Positions 1 through 7,229 of a stretch of 14,969 nt of DNA are shown piece by piece. The DNA comes from JANLSE01 sp031362265 (lineage in GTDB: Bacteria; Chloroflexota; Chloroflexia; Chloroflexales; Roseiflexaceae), in the NCBI GenBank assembly GCA_031362265.1, contig JANLSE010000157.1:1-14969 (forward strand). The letters are read 5' to 3'. The notes under the pieces were generated by a model. The model saw nothing but the letters and a program-made list of their open reading frames with translations. It was not told the DNA's origin and made no database searches. How positions within the stretch are numbered: position 1 is the stretch's first letter; every line of letters begins with the position of its first letter. The position numbers and the translations under genes are program-made.

Positions 1-2
1 AT

Positions 3-179
3 CAGGCTGTCTTTGGCGCAGCGTTCCAGGTTGAGGCAGATGATGCTGGCGTCAGCGAACCAGTTTTCTTCGATAGTGGCGAGCTCCCGAGAGATTATGG
101 TGTCGGGCTCTGGGCTATTACCTTCGAAGGAGTCGAGAGTGGCCGTAAGGGAATTGGCTATTTTGAGGTGACACCCTAG
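3..179 (+). CDS. C-terminal fragment of an unidentified protein
   Basis: Frame 3 is open from the window edge to TAG at 177-179 and gives 58 residues ending in GYFEVTP. The other two forward frames are less protein-like: one stops early and the other lacks a convincing composition. The peptide is acidic and rich in aromatic residues and glycine, with alternating hydrophobic residues as in a beta-sandwich (for example VGLWAITFEGVESGRKGIGYFEV), so it could be the last strands of an extracellular or lipoprotein domain. That is inference; the family is not recognised. The 5' part lies outside the window. A strong inverted repeat follows 25 bases after the stop and probably ends this transcript. 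Confidence 0.6.
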   Translation, partial: QAVFGAAFQVEADDAGVSEPVFFDSGELPRDYGVGLWAITFEGVESGRKGIGYFEVTP

Positions 180-204
180 CTAGGTAGATGCACGCATCGA
201 TCAC

Positions 205-263
205 AGAGACACACAACCGGGAATAGTAGTTATCATGACATTCCCGCTGTATTGTGTGTCTCT
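205..263 (+). terminator. Large hairpin, likely terminator of the upstream gene
   Basis: A perfect 12-bp inverted repeat (205-216 with 252-263, AGAGACACACAA / TTGTGTGTCTCT) encloses a second perfect 7-bp stem (218-224 with 240-246, CGGGAAT / ATTCCCG), with a small asymmetric bulge between them and a 15-nt apical loop. It sits between the stop at 179 and the peptidase start at 320. The following sequence is only moderately T-rich, so termination is likely but not a textbook U-tract case. An operator or processing site is an alternative. Confidence 0.6.
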
Positions 264-319
264 CCCATGCTCGGTTGTTTCTTGTGGTGTTATCAACATA
301 ACGAGTGAGTACAATACTA

Positions 320-2197
320 ATGCAACATCTCCGTACAATCGTTATCGCCGCAGTGCTGCTGAGCATGTGGCCAGCAAACATCAGCGCTGCTCAGCCCAGT
401 AATCTTATGCAAGCCGAGATTATTCTCAAGCTCCAACCTAGCATTCAGCTAAGCCGCAGTGCTAATGCACATGGAAATCAAACTGCTGCACTCAATACTC
501 TGCTCAGCCGGGTAGGTGCTGGCGCAGCGCTTTCAATTGGAACCGATAGCAATACCTATCGCATTCATATGCGATCTGGGCTTGATCCAAAACAGATTGC
601 TGCACAGTTTCAGAGCCTGCCTGGTGTTGTTTATGCTGAACCAAACGCCATCCGCACGATGAGTCGTACACCAGATGATCCAATTGTGCGGCAGCAGTGG
701 GCGCTGCGTAATATCCAGGCTTTCGAAGCATGGGATATCACAACTGGGAATGAAATCACAATTGCTATTCTCGATACTGGCACATCGAGTTCACATCCCG
801 ATCTCAGCGGGAAGGTTCTCGATGGCTACGATTTCTATAATAACGATAATGACGCAAGTGATGATCAGGGCCATGGAACCTATACCGCTGGAGTAGCTGC
901 GGCCGAAGGTAATAACGGCACTGGAATTGCGGGTGTGTGTTGGGGTTGCCGTATCTTGCCAATCAAAGTGCTCGGGAGCCGTGGCCAGGGCGATGATGCC
1001 ACGATCGCCACCGGCATCCGCTGGGCCACTGAACAAGGTGTGCGCATTATCAGCATGAGTCTCGGTGGCGATGAAGATACCCAGGTTATGCACGATGCGG
1101 TTCTGTATGCTAAAGCGCATGGTGTGCTGTTGATCGCTGCATCTGGGAATGGCCAGGCCAATGGCAACCTTCCTGCCTACCCTGCTGCTTACCCGGAAGT
1201 TATGGCAGTCTCAGCAACTAATAATTCCGATACCGTGACAGGATTTTCAACCTATGGCGATTTTGTCGATATCTCGGCACCCGGTGTTGGTGTCTGGAGT
1301 ACCGTATGGAGTCCACGTGAAGGCGACACATACGAGGCCGCCAACGGCACCAGCGCAGCCTGCCCATATGTGGCTGGAGCAGCAGCCCTGGTATTGAGTA
1401 TCAGGCCAGATCTCAACGCAGATCAGGTCGCCCAAGTTCTCACACGCAGCGCCGATGATCGCGGCGACCCTGGCAAGGATCCGCGCCACGGATATGGGCG
1501 GTTGAATCTGTTTCATGCGGTGCAACTCGCCAGCGACCCTAACCTATCCTTCAACGCTCCTGCTCCACCACCACCGGCGGCAACAAATCCAGCATTTGCG
1601 CCAGTTGGCCCAGATGGCACGGCTGGTGTCCGATTCTTTGCGGAAACAAACCATAGTCTACGTGGTGAGTTCCGCGCCTTTTGGGAAAAACATGGTGGCT
1701 TAGCGATTTTTGGCTTCCCAATCAGTGAAATGTTTAATGAGCAAGGGGAAGATGGTCGCCAGTATACCGTACAGTATTTTGAGCGGCACCGAATGGAATA
1801 CCATCCAGAAAACCGATCACCCTACAATGTACTTCTGAGCCGTCTTGGCAATTCCACACTCCTCGACATTGGGCGCGATTGGAATAGCTTTGCTAAAACT
1901 GGTAATCAGCCTGGGTGTCGCTTCTTCCCAGAAACCGGGCAGAGCGTCTGTGGTGCATTCCTAAGCTACTGGCGTGCCAATGGTTTGGAATTCGATGGCA
2001 AACGTGGAAAGAGTGAGGGCGAAAGCCTGGCACTATTTGGTCTACCACTCTCACCACCGCAGATCGAAACGCTCAGCAATGGAAAGACCGTCATTGTCCA
2101 ATGGTTCGAACGCGCACGTTTCGAAGATCATGGGAATGAAGGGGTGCTACTTGGCCTCCTCTCTGGCGATTTAGCCACACGGCGAGGATGGCGTTGA
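320..2197 (+). CDS. Secreted subtilisin-like serine peptidase (S8) with two C-terminal Chloroflexota-type repeats
   Basis: Predicted exported endopeptidase of 625 aa. The frame is open from a GTG at 305, but ATG 320 is preferred because the signal peptide then starts cleanly (MQHLRT, hydrophobic IVIAAVLLSMW, then ISAAQ) and a weak GAGTGAG lies 10 nt upstream. In order, numbered from 320: signal peptide 1-25; I9-like propeptide about 32-113; S8 catalytic domain about 130-400 with Asp152 (AILDTGT), His185 (GHGTYTAG), oxyanion Asn277 (ASGNGQ) and Ser345 (NGTSAACPYVAG); a short Pro/Ala linker about 412-425; then two related repeats of about 75 residues (436-510 and 533-613), each running from FF.ET through FW/YW, IFGFP or LFGLP, to YFERHRMEYH or WFERARFEDH. 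The full triad is present, so it should be active. The repeats are probably surface or ligand binding (inference). No partner gene is adjacent. Confidence 0.93.
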   Translation: MQHLRTIVIAAVLLSMWPANISAAQPSNLMQAEIILKLQPSIQLSRSANAHGNQTAALNTLLSRVGAGAALSIGTDSNTYRIHMRSGLDPKQIAAQFQSLPGVVYAEPNAIRTMSRTPDDPIVRQQWALRNIQAFEAWDITTGNEITIAILDTGTSSSHPDLSGKVLDGYDFYNNDNDASDDQGHGTYTAGVAAAEGNNGTGIAGVCWGCRILPIKVLGSRGQGDDATIATGIRWATEQGVRIISMSLGGDEDTQVMHDAVLYAKAHGVLLIAASGNGQANGNLPAYPAAYPEVMAVSATNNSDTVTGFSTYGDFVDISAPGVGVWSTVWSPREGDTYEAANGTSAACPYVAGAAALVLSIRPDLNADQVAQVLTRSADDRGDPGKDPRHGYGRLNLFHAVQLASDPNLSFNAPAPPPPAATNPAFAPVGPDGTAGVRFFAETNHSLRGEFRAFWEKHGGLAIFGFPISEMFNEQGEDGRQYTVQYFERHRMEYHPENRSPYNVLLSRLGNSTLLDIGRDWNSFAKTGNQPGCRFFPETGQSVCGAFLSYWRANGLEFDGKRGKSEGESLALFGLPLSPPQIETLSNGKTVIVQWFERARFEDHGNEGVLLGLLSGDLATRRGWR

Positions 2198-2216
2198 TTT
2201 GAGCCAATCTTTGAGT

Positions 2217-2267
2217 GTTGGAGCATTGGAGCGAACCTGTATCGAGGAATCGCTCCAATGTTTCAAT
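2217..2267. repeat. Palindrome built of 8-bp units (left flank of the kimA-like/dam block)
   Basis: Two tandem octamers on the left (GTTGGAGC, ATTGGAGC) and two on the right (GCTCCAAT, GTTTCAAT) form an 18-pair stem, 2217-2234 with 2250-2267, around a 15-nt loop. The central 11 pairs are perfect and three outer pairs are G-U when read as plus-strand RNA. It lies 19 nt after the peptidase stop and may serve as its terminator, though no long T run follows. The same octamer vocabulary recurs at 5316-5425. Confidence 0.75.
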
Positions 2268-2275
2268 ATTCTCAT

Positions 2276-2304
2276 TTGACCATCTGGCTTGCTAGTGCTA
2301 TCAT
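2276..2304 (+). promoter_or_regulatory. Sigma-70-type promoter of the KimA-like transporter gene
   Basis: TTGACC (2276-2281), a 17-nt spacer and TATCAT (2299-2304) give a near-consensus promoter. Transcription would start near 2311, leaving a leader of about 128 nt before ATG 2439. The leader begins very GC-rich (about 2308-2340). No match to the c-di-AMP (ydaO) riboswitch core that controls Bacillus kimA could be seen. Confidence 0.6.
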
Positions 2305-2438
2305 CTCGCGGCGCGCGGCGCTACCGTCCGACGCGACGCCACAGACCACATAGGCCACATAACAGCAATGCCGCTTCTCTATGTAGCCCAAATACCTGGT
2401 TGTGTTAGCATTTGGAACGGTGTAGGACAGACAATACC

Positions 2439-4283
2439 ATGATTGAGAGCCTGAAGCGCCTGGTTGTCGGTGCGCCACTGGCAAATGAGCAGCTCGCCCA
2501 TGAGCGGCTCAACAAACGAACCGCCCTTGCTGTCTTTTCCTCAGATGCACTCTCCTCGACTGCCTATGCAACCGAAGCGATCCTGATTGCGCTCTCTGCG
2601 GCAGGTGCAGCGTATCTCGGCTATGCTACACCAATCAGTGTGGCAATTGCTGCACTACTCATCACTGTGGCATTCTCGTACCGCCAGACGATCAATGCCT
2701 ATCCGCAAGGCGGCGGCACGTATATTGTGGCGCGTGAGAATCTTGGTGAAGTCCCATCGCTTGTGGCGGCCTCAGCACTCTTGATCGACTATATCTTAAC
2801 AGTTGCGGTCAGCATGTCCGCAGGTGTTGCTGCAATCACATCCGCATGGCATTGGCTTGATCCATGGCGCATCGAGATTGCCGTTGTTCTGGTTATCGTT
2901 GTCACACTCGCCAATCTGCGTGGAATCAAAGAATCAGGAGCGATCTTTGCTCTCCCAACATATACATTCGTTGTAAGTATGTTTGTGTTGATTGGCTTTG
3001 GTATTTACCAAATGCTCACGAACCAGATTGTTGTTGCCCCTGTCCCAGAGATTCAGCATTTTCCTAAAGAGCTCGAGCCACTTACTGTATTCTTAATCCT
3101 GCGCGCCTTTGCGGCTGGTTGTACGGCTCTCACTGGTATTGAGGCAATTGCAGATGGCGTTCCTGCCTTCAAAAAGCCCGAATCAAAAAACGCTGCAATA
3201 ACTCTTGGAATGATGGCTGTCTTGTTGTGCCTGATGTTCCTTGGCATCACTGTCCTAGCAAATGCGTACCATATTATCCCGGATGGCTCAGCCGAGCCAG
3301 AGACAGCCAACTCACAGCTAGCGCGGGTGATTTTCGGAACTGGTTCACCGTTCTACTTCATTCTCCAGATCTCAACAATGCTTATCCTTGTGCTGGCATC
3401 CAATACTGCATTCGCCGATTTCCCTCGGCTCTCATATTTCCTAGCAAGAGACCGCTATCTACCGCGCCAGTTTGCGCATCGTGGCGACCGCCTAGGCTTC
3501 TCGAATGGTATTATTTTCCTTGGGGTGGTTGCAGCCCTACTCATTGTTGCATTCGGCGCACGCGAACAGTCGCTACTTCCGCTGTACGCAGTTGGCGTAT
3601 TTATGTCATTCACAATCTCACAGATTGGGATGGTTCAACGCTGGCGAAAGTTACAGACCCCACGCTGGCAATTGAGCGCATCAATCAATGCATTTGGCGC
3701 GCTGATCACCGGCCTGGTGCTTGTAATCCTGGCAGGCACGAAGTTTCGCGAAGGCGCCTGGGCAATTTTGATGCTTATCCCATTGATGGTCGTGGTGCTT
3801 AAACGCATCAACAGTCACTACCTGGATGTCGCCGAGCAACTCTCGCTGGCCGATGCGCGCCCACCCATTGCGGTGCGGCGGCATACAGCACTTGTACTGG
3901 TGAGTGGTGTCCATCGCGGTGTTATTCCAGCGGTGCAGTATGCACTCTCACTCGCACCGGATAACGTCACCGCCGTTTATGTCGATCTCGATGAAGCGGC
4001 TACGGCGAAGATGCGCAAGAAATGGGAGCAGTGGGGCTCAGGGGTTCCGCTGGTGGTGCTTCCCTCACCATACCGCTCGCTGATACGCCCATTGCTTCAG
4101 TATATCGATGAGATCGATAAGCAGTATGATGATGACGTGCTTACTGTGGTACTGCCTGAGTTTGTTCCTTCAAAATGGTGGCAGTATGCACTTCACAATC
4201 AGACGGGTTTTCAGCTCAAGACAGCCCTGTTCTTCAGCAAAAACAAGTGTGTATTAAGTGTACCATATCATTTAGAACGCTAA
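2439..4283 (+). CDS. kimA: KimA-like APC-superfamily transporter (probable potassium/proton symporter)
   Basis: Integral membrane transporter of 614 aa, close to the length of Bacillus KimA (YdaO). Start ATG 2439 is chosen over an upstream in-frame TTG (2412) because AGGA at 2424-2427 precedes it and the N-terminus then matches the family opening (MIESLKRLVVGAPL). Hallmarks are FSSDALSSTAYATE at about 33-46, SYRQTINAYPQGGGTYIV at about 80-97, LLIDYILTVAVS at about 114-125 and TALTGIEAIADGVPAFKKP at about 229-247. Asp36, Tyr43, Asp117 and Tyr118 fall on positions reported, as I recall, to line the ion path in KimA. About twelve hydrophobic segments span residues 30-455; about 150 C-terminal residues form a soluble cytoplasmic domain. 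Potassium as substrate is inferred from family; an amino-acid substrate is possible. The gene has its own promoter and converges on the methyltransferase gene. Confidence 0.88.
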   Translation: MIESLKRLVVGAPLANEQLAHERLNKRTALAVFSSDALSSTAYATEAILIALSAAGAAYLGYATPISVAIAALLITVAFSYRQTINAYPQGGGTYIVARENLGEVPSLVAASALLIDYILTVAVSMSAGVAAITSAWHWLDPWRIEIAVVLVIVVTLANLRGIKESGAIFALPTYTFVVSMFVLIGFGIYQMLTNQIVVAPVPEIQHFPKELEPLTVFLILRAFAAGCTALTGIEAIADGVPAFKKPESKNAAITLGMMAVLLCLMFLGITVLANAYHIIPDGSAEPETANSQLARVIFGTGSPFYFILQISTMLILVLASNTAFADFPRLSYFLARDRYLPRQFAHRGDRLGFSNGIIFLGVVAALLIVAFGAREQSLLPLYAVGVFMSFTISQIGMVQRWRKLQTPRWQLSASINAFGALITGLVLVILAGTKFREGAWAILMLIPLMVVVLKRINSHYLDVAEQLSLADARPPIAVRRHTALVLVSGVHRGVIPAVQYALSLAPDNVTAVYVDLDEAATAKMRKKWEQWGSGVPLVVLPSPYRSLIRPLLQYIDEIDKQYDDDVLTVVLPEFVPSKWWQYALHNQTGFQLKTALFFSKNKCVLSVPYHLER

Positions 4284-4290
4284 AATGTAC

Positions 4291-4326
4291 GGGGTTAAGG
4301 GTTACTCGCGCAGTTCCCTTAGCCCC
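4291..4326. terminator. Shared bidirectional terminator between convergent genes
   Basis: GGGGTTAAGGG (4291-4301) pairs with CCCTTAGCCCC (4316-4326) over 11 bp with one T-G wobble and a 14-nt loop. It fills the gap between the transporter stop (4283) and the methyltransferase stop (4326-4328). T runs are short on both sides, so strength is uncertain. Confidence 0.6.
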
Positions 4327-5234
4327 TACCTCTTATAACTCCAGACAATCAATTCCTCAACCAACCCGCGCTTCAAGCCATCGCAATTAATCTTGCGGCT
4401 GGCATGCACAATCGCATGCGAGGTAGCACGGCCAACATACAGCTCCTCGGCGAGTGGCGTGTGCGAATTGCTCAACATCACCTGTACCCCACGACCAGCC
4501 AGTTCAAAGAAGACCTCTGCTAAGCGGCGCTGCTCTGCCTCGCCAAAACCCTGCCCTGTGTAGTGAGTGAATGAGGCTGTCGCACTCACCGGAACATAGG
4601 GTGGATCGAAATACACCAGATCGCCAGGTTGTGCTCTCGTCAACACGCCACCAAAATCACCAACCTCTAAATCCACATTCTGCAATGCGCGGCTCACCGC
4701 CCGCAGATTCTCGGGATCACAGATCAGTGGGTTCTTATAATGGCCAAATGGTGCATTAAATTGCCCGCGCCGGTTGAGCCGGTACAGGCCATTGTAGCAG
4801 GTGCGATTAAGAAAGATCATTCGTGCAGTGCGCTCGATAAGGTGACGCTGCGCAAAATCGGGCTGACGATCCCAGCCACGCACTTCGAGGAAATAGGCCT
4901 GGCTGTGTCGAGTGGCGTGCTGCCAGAGAGCTTCAATCAATGGCTCAACACTATCACGAATAGTGCGGTAACAATCGATTAACTCACTATTGTAATCGCT
5001 GAGCACTGCACCATATGGCAGCTTCTCGCCACTATACAACGCAAAAAAGAACGCCGCGCCACCTGAGAATGGCTCGTGATAACGGAGGAAGCGCTGTGGT
5101 AGGCGGCGCAACAATTCTGGCAGTAGCTGCCCTTTGCCACCTGCCCACTTTATAAACGGACGCGCCGACGGCGCGTCAATTGCCTGCAAAGACTGTCCCA
5201 TGGCCCCGATCGACATATCAGACGACGCGGCCAT
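4326..5234 (-). CDS. dam: DNA adenine N6-methyltransferase, Dam/D12 class
   Basis: Predicted to transfer methyl from S-adenosylmethionine to adenine N6, with GATC the usual target of this class. Numbered from ATG 5234 (302 aa): FIKWAGGKGQLLPEL at 27-41, the EPFSGGAAFFF SAM-binding motif I at 54-64, an FLNRTCYNGLYR segment at 141-152 and catalytic DPPY at 210-213. Gene order of motifs and length (Dam is about 280 aa) fit. The frame continues upstream to 5357, but that part runs through octamer repeats and past a TATAAT box (5277-5272), so it is not expected to be translated. ATG 5216 or 5201 are alternative starts; none has a clear Shine-Dalgarno. No restriction endonuclease gene is adjacent, so it looks solitary: regulatory or epigenetic rather than part of a restriction system (inference). 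Confidence 0.9.
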   Translation of the reverse strand: MAASSDMSIGAMGQSLQAIDAPSARPFIKWAGGKGQLLPELLRRLPQRFLRYHEPFSGGAAFFFALYSGEKLPYGAVLSDYNSELIDCYRTIRDSVEPLIEALWQHATRHSQAYFLEVRGWDRQPDFAQRHLIERTARMIFLNRTCYNGLYRLNRRGQFNAPFGHYKNPLICDPENLRAVSRALQNVDLEVGDFGGVLTRAQPGDLVYFDPPYVPVSATASFTHYTGQGFGEAEQRRLAEVFFELAGRGVQVMLSNSHTPLAEELYVGRATSHAIVHASRKINCDGLKRGLVEELIVWSYKR

Positions 5235-5271
5235 CTTGGCGCAGCTCACGTCAGAAGAAAACGGTCGTGCG

Positions 5272-5277
5272 ATTATA
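5272..5277 (-). promoter_or_regulatory. -10 box (TATAAT) of the dam-like gene
   Basis: A perfect TATAAT on the minus strand, about 37 nt ahead of ATG 5234, with a poor -35 region (TTTAT-like, spacer about 16-17). It sets the 5' limit of translation and argues against the longest reading of the methyltransferase. Confidence 0.5.
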
Positions 5278-5315
5278 GCACAACCACAGAGTAATAAAGC
5301 CGGGTACCCTTTGGG

Positions 5316-5425
5316 TGAAGCATTGAAGCATTGGAGCAAGACTCTCTCCAACGCCACAATGCTTCAGTTTACAACTAACACCTGTTTCAATGCTTCAATG
5401 TTTCAATGTTTCATTGCTTCATTGC
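5316..5425. repeat. Octamer-based palindrome plus five tandem 8-mers (right flank of the kimA-like/dam block)
   Basis: Left arm 5316-5338 pairs with 5383-5405 over 23 positions, including a perfect 13-bp core (5321-5333 with 5388-5400, CATTGAAGCATTG / CAATGCTTCAATG). A competing inner fold uses 5325-5333 with 5357-5365. The right side continues as a tandem array of period 8 from 5386: TTCAATGC, TTCAATGT, TTCAATGT, TTCATTGC, TTCATTGC, ending exactly at the ATPase stop codon (5426-5428). The units match those at 2217-2267. Confidence 0.8.
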
Positions 5426-7042
5426 TTACAAATCCAGCCGGATCTTCGCACCAAAGGTCTTCTTCTCTTTGCTGGTGAAGTATGTCATACATGCCGAATC
5501 AAGCAGATCGGCATTGAGTGTCATACTCTCCATGTTATATTTTGCGATCGCCATCATCTGCAATAGAATATCGCGCGGCTGGCAATTACGGAACGGGCGT
5601 GCCTCAGGTGTATACCACCTTGCCACAAGATAATCGATCGAGCGTTCTTCATATTGAATCTTGTAGATCCGGCACATGATTTTCCAGATCTCGCGCCATT
5701 GCTCCTCATTCGGGTCGCTAATCTCGAATTTGAACTTAATACGACGGAGCAAGGCATCATCACCAAGATCGTTAGGGTCAAGATTGGTTGAGAACATAAT
5801 CAACTGATCAAATGGAATCTGGAGTTTCTTCCCAGATGCGGTTGTCAAGAAATCATAGCGCTTCTCAAGTGGTACAATCCAGCGATTTAAGAGATCGAAT
5901 ACGCGCACCTGCTGGCGGCCAAAGTCGTCGATCAGAAAAATGCCACAGTTGGCCTTCATCTGAAATGGCGCTTCGTAGATCCCTGTGTCCTTGTTGTAGA
6001 TCAGATTAAGGCCTTCAAGGGTTAGCTCACCACCAACGATCACAACTGGGCGGCTAATACGCGTCCAACGCTTATCGTACTGGGCATCCTCAGGAAGCTG
6101 CATCTTCGCAGGCTCATGCACAATTGAATCATAGAGCTTGATGACTGCACCATCAGCATACACCGTATATGGGATGAAAATGTCATCGCCCATCAGGAGC
6201 GTGATACGCTCTGCAATGGTTGTCTTGCCATTCCCTGGAAACCCAAATAGCATAACCGAAGAGGCTGAGTTGACTGCTGGGCCAACCCAATTGAGAATTG
6301 ATTCGTCGATCACAAGATTCTTGAACGCCTCACGAATATTGCGTCGGGTCACAATCACGTCTTTGACTGTCTGCGCTTTGACCGACTGAATCCATGTATC
6401 GAGTGGTACTGGTATCGGCCCGGCATACATGGTCTTCAGCAACGCCTCTTGGGCAGATTGCGCCCCACGTGGCGTAAGTGTATACTCGTAATTCACATCG
6501 CCATAGCCACGCTGGCCAGCAATATCAACCTGTTCCTGTTTGCGTAGATCACGTAGCAAGATATCGATAATCGTATAGGGAAGCCCAGTTTCTTCCACAA
6601 GATCCAGGCCAGTTGCGCGGCCCTTGTTGTAAATAATACGAATCGTATGTTCGTACAGGAATGTGCGATTCAACCCGGTTTCTTCTATCGTCTGTGGGAT
6701 CGCCGGGAAGAACGTGTTGTTCATCACTGGCATCGACTCTTCTTCAGAAGGTGGCGGGTCACCAATCGCGCGCGCCGTGCGAACATCGATCCCTTTCGTG
6801 CGTGCGTCAGCCGCCGCACGATCAAGCTCTTCTTTGTGGGCAAACAGATGCAATAATGCATCCTGATCATCGGCATCTTGGGCGACTTTAATTGCATCGA
6901 ATACCGCACGTGCAACGCAATACTTCACACCATCGACATACAGATGGTGAGGGTATTCCTGCTTACGAACATAACAATCACGTGAGTGCGACTTCTTGGC
7001 AAGCATCTCTTCGTAGGATCGTTGATCAACGAGAAAGCGCAT
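5426..7042 (-). CDS. AAA-family ATPase with N-terminal winged-helix-like region
   Basis: Cytoplasmic P-loop ATPase of 538 aa; the specific role is not recognised. ATG 7042 is chosen because a strong GGAGGATCC ribosome site lies directly upstream; an in-frame start at 7066 lies ahead of that site. Numbered from 7042: an N-terminal region of unknown function (1-100) with the charged, Ala-rich segment KEELDRAAADARTKG; a winged-helix-like segment about 140-200 (LDLVEETGLPYTIIDILLRDL, then YEYTLTPRGAQSA); a short linker; and an AAA core with Walker A GFPGNGKT (267-274), Walker B IFLIDD (368-373), sensor-1 Asn420 (FSTNLDP) and candidate arginine finger Arg433/Arg434. The motifs look intact, so hydrolysis is expected. 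The helix-turn-helix before an AAA module suggests partner or DNA recognition (inference). The gene lies downstream of the pseudo-phosphatase on the same strand, with its own probable promoter. Confidence 0.85.
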   Translation of the reverse strand: MRFLVDQRSYEEMLAKKSHSRDCYVRKQEYPHHLYVDGVKYCVARAVFDAIKVAQDADDQDALLHLFAHKEELDRAAADARTKGIDVRTARAIGDPPPSEEESMPVMNNTFFPAIPQTIEETGLNRTFLYEHTIRIIYNKGRATGLDLVEETGLPYTIIDILLRDLRKQEQVDIAGQRGYGDVNYEYTLTPRGAQSAQEALLKTMYAGPIPVPLDTWIQSVKAQTVKDVIVTRRNIREAFKNLVIDESILNWVGPAVNSASSVMLFGFPGNGKTTIAERITLLMGDDIFIPYTVYADGAVIKLYDSIVHEPAKMQLPEDAQYDKRWTRISRPVVIVGGELTLEGLNLIYNKDTGIYEAPFQMKANCGIFLIDDFGRQQVRVFDLLNRWIVPLEKRYDFLTTASGKKLQIPFDQLIMFSTNLDPNDLGDDALLRRIKFKFEISDPNEEQWREIWKIMCRIYKIQYEERSIDYLVARWYTPEARPFRNCQPRDILLQMMAIAKYNMESMTLNADLLDSACMTYFTSKEKKTFGAKIRLDL

Positions 7043-7100
7043 GGATCCTCCGGGATAAATTAACAAAAGCCAGGGAGTGCATCCCCGGCATCATGATCCT

Positions 7101-7106
7101 AGTATA
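7101..7106 (-). promoter_or_regulatory. Candidate -10 box of the ATPase gene
   Basis: TATACT on the minus strand about 58 nt before the ATPase ATG (7042). The -35 is weak (TTCTCA, spacer about 17). The 187-bp gap from the upstream gene allows separate transcription, but read-through from 7230 is also possible. Confidence 0.35.
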
Positions 7107-7229
7107 GAGAGAAGCGCTCTGCATGAGAATAGGCCAAAAGTCGCCACAGCCGCGGTACTGATGTAGGGCCTGGAGTAGGACAAAAACAAGCCGCAGGTCG
7201 CCAGCAAACCAAAAACAACATGTCAGCTA

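Noticed and set aside
118..381. Minus-strand 87-codon open frame across the 205-263 hairpin
   Set aside because: It overlaps the end of one gene, a palindrome and the peptidase signal sequence, has atypical composition and no ribosome site.
2305..2438. c-di-AMP (ydaO) riboswitch in the leader of the KimA-like gene
   Set aside because: The leader is long enough, but I could not find the conserved core sequences; only general GC-rich pairing is visible.
3227..3802. 191-codon open frame within the transporter gene, same strand, other frame
   Set aside because: Composition (many Trp, Cys, Arg) and complete overlap with a well-supported membrane protein mark it as a shadow frame.
5235..5357. Extra N-terminus for the Dam-like protein
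   Set aside because: It crosses a TATAAT box and the octamer palindrome and has no counterpart in Dam family proteins.
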